Positions 35,401 to 39,137 of a stretch of 39,137 nucleotides of DNA are shown one piece after another; positions within the stretch are counted from its first letter, which is position 1; each line of letters begins with the position of its first letter. Both the position numbers and the translations under genes were made by a program. The notes under the pieces are model-generated. The model ran no database searches and was not told the origin of the DNA. It was given only the letters and a program-made list of their open reading frames with translations. This DNA comes from Mycobacterium colombiense (lineage in GTDB: Bacteria > Actinomycetota > Actinomycetes > Mycobacteriales > Mycobacteriaceae): positions 1 through 39,137 of the forward strand of contig NZ_LZKI01000039.1 of NCBI RefSeq assembly GCF_001672755.1. The letters run 5' to 3'.

Positions 35401-38400
35401 GACCTCGGCGGCGACAGCATCCTATCGATGCAGGTGGTGTCGCGGGCCCGCAACGCCGGCGTAATCTGCCGCCCGCGAGACATTTTCGTGGAGCAGACGG
35501 TCGCTCGCCTGGCGCGCGTGTCCGAGGTGGCCGCCGACGGTGAGTTCGGTGCGGCCGACGAGGGGATCGGGCCCGTGGTGGCCACCCCGATCATGCGCTG
35601 GCTGCAGACCATCGACGGCCCGATCGACGAGTTCAACCAGACCATGGTGCTGGCGGCGCCCGCCGGCGTGAGCGAAGCCGACGTGGCGGCGGTGCTGCAG
35701 GCGCTGCTGGATCGTCATCCCATGCTGCGGCTGCGGGTGCAGGACGACGGCGCCGGCGGCTGGTCCCTGGAGGCGCCCGAGGTGGGCTCGGTGCAGGCCG
35801 GCGACTGCCTGCGCGTGGTCGACACGTTGTCCGACGCGGCGCTGATCGAGGCCCGCGGTCGGCTCAATGTGGCCGACGGGGCGCTGCTGAGCGCGGTTTG
35901 GGCAAGTGCGACAAGCCAATTGGCGTTGGTCATTCACCACCTTGCTGTCGACGGCGTCTCCTGGCGGACCCTGATCGAAGACATCAACATCGCCTGGGCC
36001 CAGCTTCACAACGCCCAGCCGGTGGCCTTGCCGGTGCCCGGAACGTCTTTTGCCCGTTGGTCTTCGCTGCTCGCCGACTACGCGCAGAGTCCGGCGGTGA
36101 CCGCGCAGGCCGACGCGTGGCGGCAGGTGGCCGCCACCCCGGCGGCACTGCCGGCCGTTGCGGCCGGGGACACCTACGCGACCGCCGGGCAGTTGACGGC
36201 ATCGCTGGACGTCGACACCACCCGGCTGCTGCTGGGGGAGGTGCCCGCGGCGTTTCACGCTGGCGTGCAAGACATTCTGCTGATCGCGTTCGGGCTGGCG
36301 TTCACCGAATTCTTGGGTGAAGCCACCCCGATCGGCATCGACATCGAAGGCCACGGCCGTCACGAAGAGGTGGCGTCCCGCGTGGACCTGTCGCGCACGG
36401 TCGGCTGGTTCACCACCAAATACCCTGCGGCGCTGAAGATCAACGGCACGCTGAACTGGTCGAAGGTGGTCGCGGGTGAGGCCGCGCTTGGTGCGGTGAT
36501 CAAGGACGCCAAGGAGCAGCTGCGCGCCCAGCCCGACGGTCTGACCTATGGCCTGTTGCGTTACCTGAACACCGAAGTCGACCTCGACGGTCCCGACCCG
36601 GTGATCGGGTTCAACTACCTGGGCCGGTTGGCCGCGGGGGCCGATCTGTCCGACGACCTTTGGCGCGTCAGTGAGGACAGTTTGTCGTCGGCCGCCGTGG
36701 CCACTGCGGTCGCAATGCCCTTGGCGCACACCGTGGAACTCAACGCGGGCACCATGGACACCGAGGCCGGCCCGAACCTGCACGCCAACTGGCGGTGGGC
36801 GCCGTCGGCGCTGACCGACGAGCAGGTAAACCGGTTGAGCCAGTTGTGGTTTGAGGCCCTCACCGGAATCTGCGCGCACGTGCGCGCCGGGGGCGGCGGG
36901 CTGACCCCGTCCGACATCGCCCCCGCCCGGCTGGACCAGCAACAGATCGACGAGCTGTGCCGGCAGCACCAGATCGCCGACGTGTTGCCGCTCAGCCCCG
37001 TCCAGCAGGGGTTGCTCTTCCACAGCAGCTTCGCGCAGGAACTCGAAGACCTCTACGCCGTGCAGCTCGGCATCACCGTAAGCGGTTCCCTTGACCCGCA
37101 ACGGCTTCGCGACGCGGTGCAGACCGTCGTCAACCGCCACCCCAACCTGGCGGCCCGGTTCCTCGACGAATTCGGCGAGCCGGTGCAGATCATTCCGGCC
37201 GAGCCGGTGATGGCCTGGAACTACGTCGAGCTGACCGGCGGCGACGTCGACGAGCAGGTCGAGCAGCTGTCCGCGGCCGAGCGCACCGCCGTCTGCGACC
37301 TGGCCGGCCAGCCCGCCTTCCGGGCCGCGTTGATCCGGACCGCGCCCGACCGGCACCGGTTCCTGCTCACCATCCACCACATTGTCATCGACGGCTGGTC
37401 GCTGCCGGTCCTGATGCGCGAGGTGTTCGCCGGCTACTACGGCGAGCGGCTGCCCGCACCACCCTCGTATCGCAGCTACCTGATGTGGCTGGCCGCTCAG
37501 GATCGCGCCGGCGCCCAAGCGGCCTGGGCCGAGGCGCTCGACGGATTTGAGGCGCCCACGCTGGTGGCACCGCCGGGCAAGATCGGCCGGCGCGCCGTTG
37601 CCACCTATACGGTGTCGGCGGACACCACCCGCGCCCTGAGCGAATTGGCCCGCTCCAGCCGCACCACCGTCAGCACCGTGCTGCAGGGTGCATGGGCGCA
37701 ACTCCTGACCTGGCTGACCGGCCAGCACGACGTGGCCTTCGGCACCGCGGTCTCGGGCCGGCCCACCGAACTGCCCGGCGCGGACGCGATGGTCGGTTTG
37801 TTAATCAACACCGTTCCGGTGCGGGCCGACATCGCTGCCGCGACCACCGTCGCCGACCTGCTCGAGCAGCTGCAACGCGCCCATGCCGAGACCCTCGAGC
37901 ATGAACACTTGGCGCTCAACGAGATTCACCGCGTCACCGGCCACGACCAACTGTTCGACACGCTCTTCTTGTACGAGAACTATCCGATCGATGCCGGTGC
38001 GTTGCTGGGCGTCCAGGAATTGGCCGTCACCGAATTCAGCAGCCGCGAATTCAACCATTACCCGCTCTCCGTGGTGGCCACGCCGGGACACGAACTGAGC
38101 CTGCGCGTCGAGTACGACACCGAGGTGTTCGAGGCATCCGCCGTCGAAAGGCTGATCGAGCGGTTGCGTCAGGTGATGGCGGCCATGACGGCCGACCCCG
38201 CGCAACGACTTTCGTCGATCGATCTGCTCGACGCCGCAGAGCACGAGCGCCTCGACGCCTGGGGTAACCGGGCGATGCTGGCGCGCCGGCCGCATGGCCA
38301 GGCGTCGATTCCGGCGATGTTCGCCGCGCAGGTGGCCCGCGCCGCCGACGCGGTGGCGATCACCTGCGGCGAGCGGTCGTGGACCTACGGCGAGGTCGAA

Positions 38401-39137
38401 GAGTCGGCGAACCGGTTGGCGAACCTGCTCACGGAGCAGGGCGCCGGCCCGGGGCAGCGAGTGGCAGTGGTGATCCCACGGTCCGCCGAAGCGGTGATGG
38501 CGATCTTCGCCGTCCTCAAGACCGGGGCGGCCTACGTGCCGATCGACCCGGGCGTGCCGGAGGCCCGGCTGCAGTTCGTGCTCGGCGATGCCGCACCGGT
38601 TGCGGCGGTGACCACCGCCGAGGTGCGCTCGCGGCTGGACGGGTTCGACGGGCTGATCGTCGACATCGACGACCCCGCCGTGCGCACCCAGCCCACGACG
38701 GCCCTGCCGGCGCCGGCTCCGGAAAACATCGCGTACATCATCTACACCTCGGGCACCACGGGCACGCCCAAAGGCGTCGCCATCCCGCACCACAACGTGA
38801 CGTTGTTGCTGGAGACACTGGATGCTCAACTCGGGTTGGGCCAAGTGTGGACTCAATGTCACTCGCTGGCGTTTGACTTCTCGGTATGGGAGGTTTTCGG
38901 GTCACTGCTCTACGGCGGACGCCTGGTGGTGGTGCCGGATGCGGTGGTGCGTTCGGCTGAAGACCTGCATGCGTTGCTGGTTCGCGAGCAGGTCAGCGTC
39001 CTGAGCCAGACCCCGTCGGCGTTCTACGCGTTGCAGAGCGCCGATGCGTTGGCGCCCGAATTGGGTGAGCAGCTGAAGTTGCAGACGGTGGTCTTCGGTG
39101 GTGAGGCGCTGGAGCCGCACCGGTTGTCGACGTGGCT
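32482..39137 (+). CDS. mps1: GPL peptide synthetase Mps1 (NRPS), 3' end outside window
   Basis: Non-ribosomal peptide synthetase (PstA in M. avium); 2218 residues are present and the frame is still open. Domain order: condensation C1 (~5-430; HHIAIDG at 137-143), adenylation A1 (~450-925; [11 protein letters not shown] near 601), carrier T1 (LGGDS, Ser979), epimerisation E1 (~1025-1470; HHLAVDG at 1152-1158), condensation C2 (~1490-1925; HHIVIDG at 1632-1638), adenylation A2 from ~1943. A1 pocket residues by eye are D-F-W-T-V-A-A-V-C-K, close to the Phe code (DAWTIAAICK). A2 so far reads D-F-W-S-V-G, close to Thr (DFWNIG). With E1 this predicts acyl-D-Phe-Thr, the first half of the GPL peptide. 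C1 at the very start fits acceptance of a fatty-acyl starter. ATG 32482 follows GGGGGAG; TTG 32470 is an alternative. Confidence 0.96.
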   Translation, partial: MEREDRALPLTRGQLDIWLSQEAGFAGTQWQLGLLVKIDGVVHHDALEQAITQAVAEAEPGRVSFFEVDGQVVQKPVDYPLVELTFDDLRSAADPVQEARERASSIQRTPMALNGQLFKFVLFQTGHEEFYLFGCCHHIAIDGLGMALVCRRVATIYSAMVAGKPIPDAYFGSAQDLVELESGYEASEDYAEDKAYWSEHLPPESGPVDRLPDAAGERDHYSPSASVQLDPSVANRIKELSKKLAIRRFSVTTAACALLVRGWSGSGSEVALDFPVSRRVSPESKTLPAMLAGVVPLVLATEPQSTVADFCKHVDTRIRELLHHQRFPVHTLEGDGLRQAPNRVGINFLPMRLTLDLAGSPATASYTNHGPVGHFGLFFLGAGDQLHLSTAGPGQPFASFGVADLAGRLQQILEEMTADPERPLSSIDLLTPDEPALLDEWTNRPTLHEPVPAPVSIPQAFAEHVQSTPEAGAVTFDGRSLTYAELDQASNRLGHLLADRGVGPGDCVAVLFPRCADAIVSMMAVLKTGAAYVPIDPAHASSRMDFVLEDAAPSAVITTAELRSRLDNHDVLVVDVHDPAIDTQPNTALPLPAPENTAYIIYTSGTTGTPKGVAIPQYNVVWLMESLDAGLPKGNVWTQCHSSAFDFSVWEIFGALLRGRRLLVVPESVASSPADLHDLLVAEKVSVLTQTPSAVAMLPADGLEDTVLVVAGEACPTDVVDRWAAPGRVMLDAYGPTETTVCASISTPLVPGSPVVPIGSPIAGAAMFVLDKWLQPVPTGVVGELYLAGRGVGHGYVRRAGLTASRFVANPFGGPGARMYRTGDLVCWGPDGQLQYLGRADEQVKIRGYRIELGEIQAVLAGLDGVDQAAVIAREDRPGDKRLVGYITGTADPAALRATLADKLPPYMVPTAVMVLDTLPLTGNGKLDKRALPSPEYAASEYRAPADAIEQILADIYAQVLGVERVGVDDSFFDLGGDSILSMQVVSRARNAGVICRPRDIFVEQTVARLARVSEVAADGEFGAADEGIGPVVATPIMRWLQTIDGPIDEFNQTMVLAAPAGVSEADVAAVLQALLDRHPMLRLRVQDDGAGGWSLEAPEVGSVQAGDCLRVVDTLSDAALIEARGRLNVADGALLSAVWASATSQLALVIHHLAVDGVSWRTLIEDINIAWAQLHNAQPVALPVPGTSFARWSSLLADYAQSPAVTAQADAWRQVAATPAALPAVAAGDTYATAGQLTASLDVDTTRLLLGEVPAAFHAGVQDILLIAFGLAFTEFLGEATPIGIDIEGHGRHEEVASRVDLSRTVGWFTTKYPAALKINGTLNWSKVVAGEAALGAVIKDAKEQLRAQPDGLTYGLLRYLNTEVDLDGPDPVIGFNYLGRLAAGADLSDDLWRVSEDSLSSAAVATAVAMPLAHTVELNAGTMDTEAGPNLHANWRWAPSALTDEQVNRLSQLWFEALTGICAHVRAGGGGLTPSDIAPARLDQQQIDELCRQHQIADVLPLSPVQQGLLFHSSFAQELEDLYAVQLGITVSGSLDPQRLRDAVQTVVNRHPNLAARFLDEFGEPVQIIPAEPVMAWNYVELTGGDVDEQVEQLSAAERTAVCDLAGQPAFRAALIRTAPDRHRFLLTIHHIVIDGWSLPVLMREVFAGYYGERLPAPPSYRSYLMWLAAQDRAGAQAAWAEALDGFEAPTLVAPPGKIGRRAVATYTVSADTTRALSELARSSRTTVSTVLQGAWAQLLTWLTGQHDVAFGTAVSGRPTELPGADAMVGLLINTVPVRADIAAATTVADLLEQLQRAHAETLEHEHLALNEIHRVTGHDQLFDTLFLYENYPIDAGALLGVQELAVTEFSSREFNHYPLSVVATPGHELSLRVEYDTEVFEASAVERLIERLRQVMAAMTADPAQRLSSIDLLDAAEHERLDAWGNRAMLARRPHGQASIPAMFAAQVARAADAVAITCGERSWTYGEVEESANRLANLLTEQGAGPGQRVAVVIPRSAEAVMAIFAVLKTGAAYVPIDPGVPEARLQFVLGDAAPVAAVTTAEVRSRLDGFDGLIVDIDDPAVRTQPTTALPAPAPENIAYIIYTSGTTGTPKGVAIPHHNVTLLLETLDAQLGLGQVWTQCHSLAFDFSVWEVFGSLLYGGRLVVVPDAVVRSAEDLHALLVREQVSVLSQTPSAFYALQSADALAPELGEQLKLQTVVFGGEALEPHRLSTW

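Noticed and set aside
35422..37728. 768-codon minus-strand frame inside mps1
   Set aside because: Antisense shadow of the synthetase; no recognisable motifs.

Overview
The window is high-GC actinobacterial DNA and almost certainly comes from a glycopeptidolipid (GPL)-producing Mycobacterium, most likely a slow grower related to the M. avium complex. The main reasons are gene content and order. A TVP38-like gene, mutA, mutB, meaB and a lipL-like esterase reproduce the order I recall from M. tuberculosis Rv1491c-Rv1497. They lead into a GPL locus that ends in mmpS4-mmpL4a-mmpL4b, mbtH and the peptide synthetase mps1 (called pstA in M. avium). Species is an inference; no marker gene is present.

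Layout. (1) 1-7.1 kb, core: a TVP38/TMEM64 membrane protein (minus, cut by the window edge), methylmalonyl-CoA mutase mutA/mutB with its chaperone meaB, and a serine beta-lactamase-fold esterase. (2) 7.2-12.7 kb: an acyltransferase-3 membrane enzyme, two tandem paralogous sulfotransferase-fold genes, and an NAD-dependent sugar epimerase resembling dTDP-L-rhamnose 4-epimerases. (3) 12.7-18.6 kb: a duplicated sugar block (methyltransferase, glycosyltransferase, glycosyltransferase, methyltransferase) followed by a third, more divergent methyltransferase. (4) 18.8-22.4 kb: an unrecognised polytopic membrane protein, a third glycosyltransferase on the minus strand, and a decayed stretch with an IS481-type transposase remnant abutting a truncated, frameshifted family-2 glycosyltransferase. 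(5) 22.4-31.5 kb, minus strand: a drrABC-type ABC exporter, then mmpL4b, mmpL4a and mmpS4. (6) 31.5-32.2 kb: a divergent control region with three adjacent inverted repeats. (7) 32.2 kb to the end: mbtH and the first 2218 codons of mps1 (C-A-T-E-C-A).

How the parts fit. Mps1 with MbtH should build acyl-D-Phe-Thr as the first half of the GPL tetrapeptide. The binding-pocket residues read here agree with Phe for module 1 and Thr for module 2. The epimerase could supply dTDP-6-deoxy-L-talose. The three GT1-type enzymes would attach deoxytalose and rhamnose, the TylF-like enzymes would O-methylate rhamnose, and the acyltransferase would acetylate deoxytalose. MmpS4/MmpL4a/MmpL4b would export the product.

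The least expected content is the tandem sulfotransferase pair, which raises the possibility of a sulfated GPL or other sulfated surface glycolipid. The unknown membrane protein, with a candidate leaderless promoter, and the triple inverted repeat between the export and assembly genes also stand out. All reading was by eye; no alignment or database search was run.
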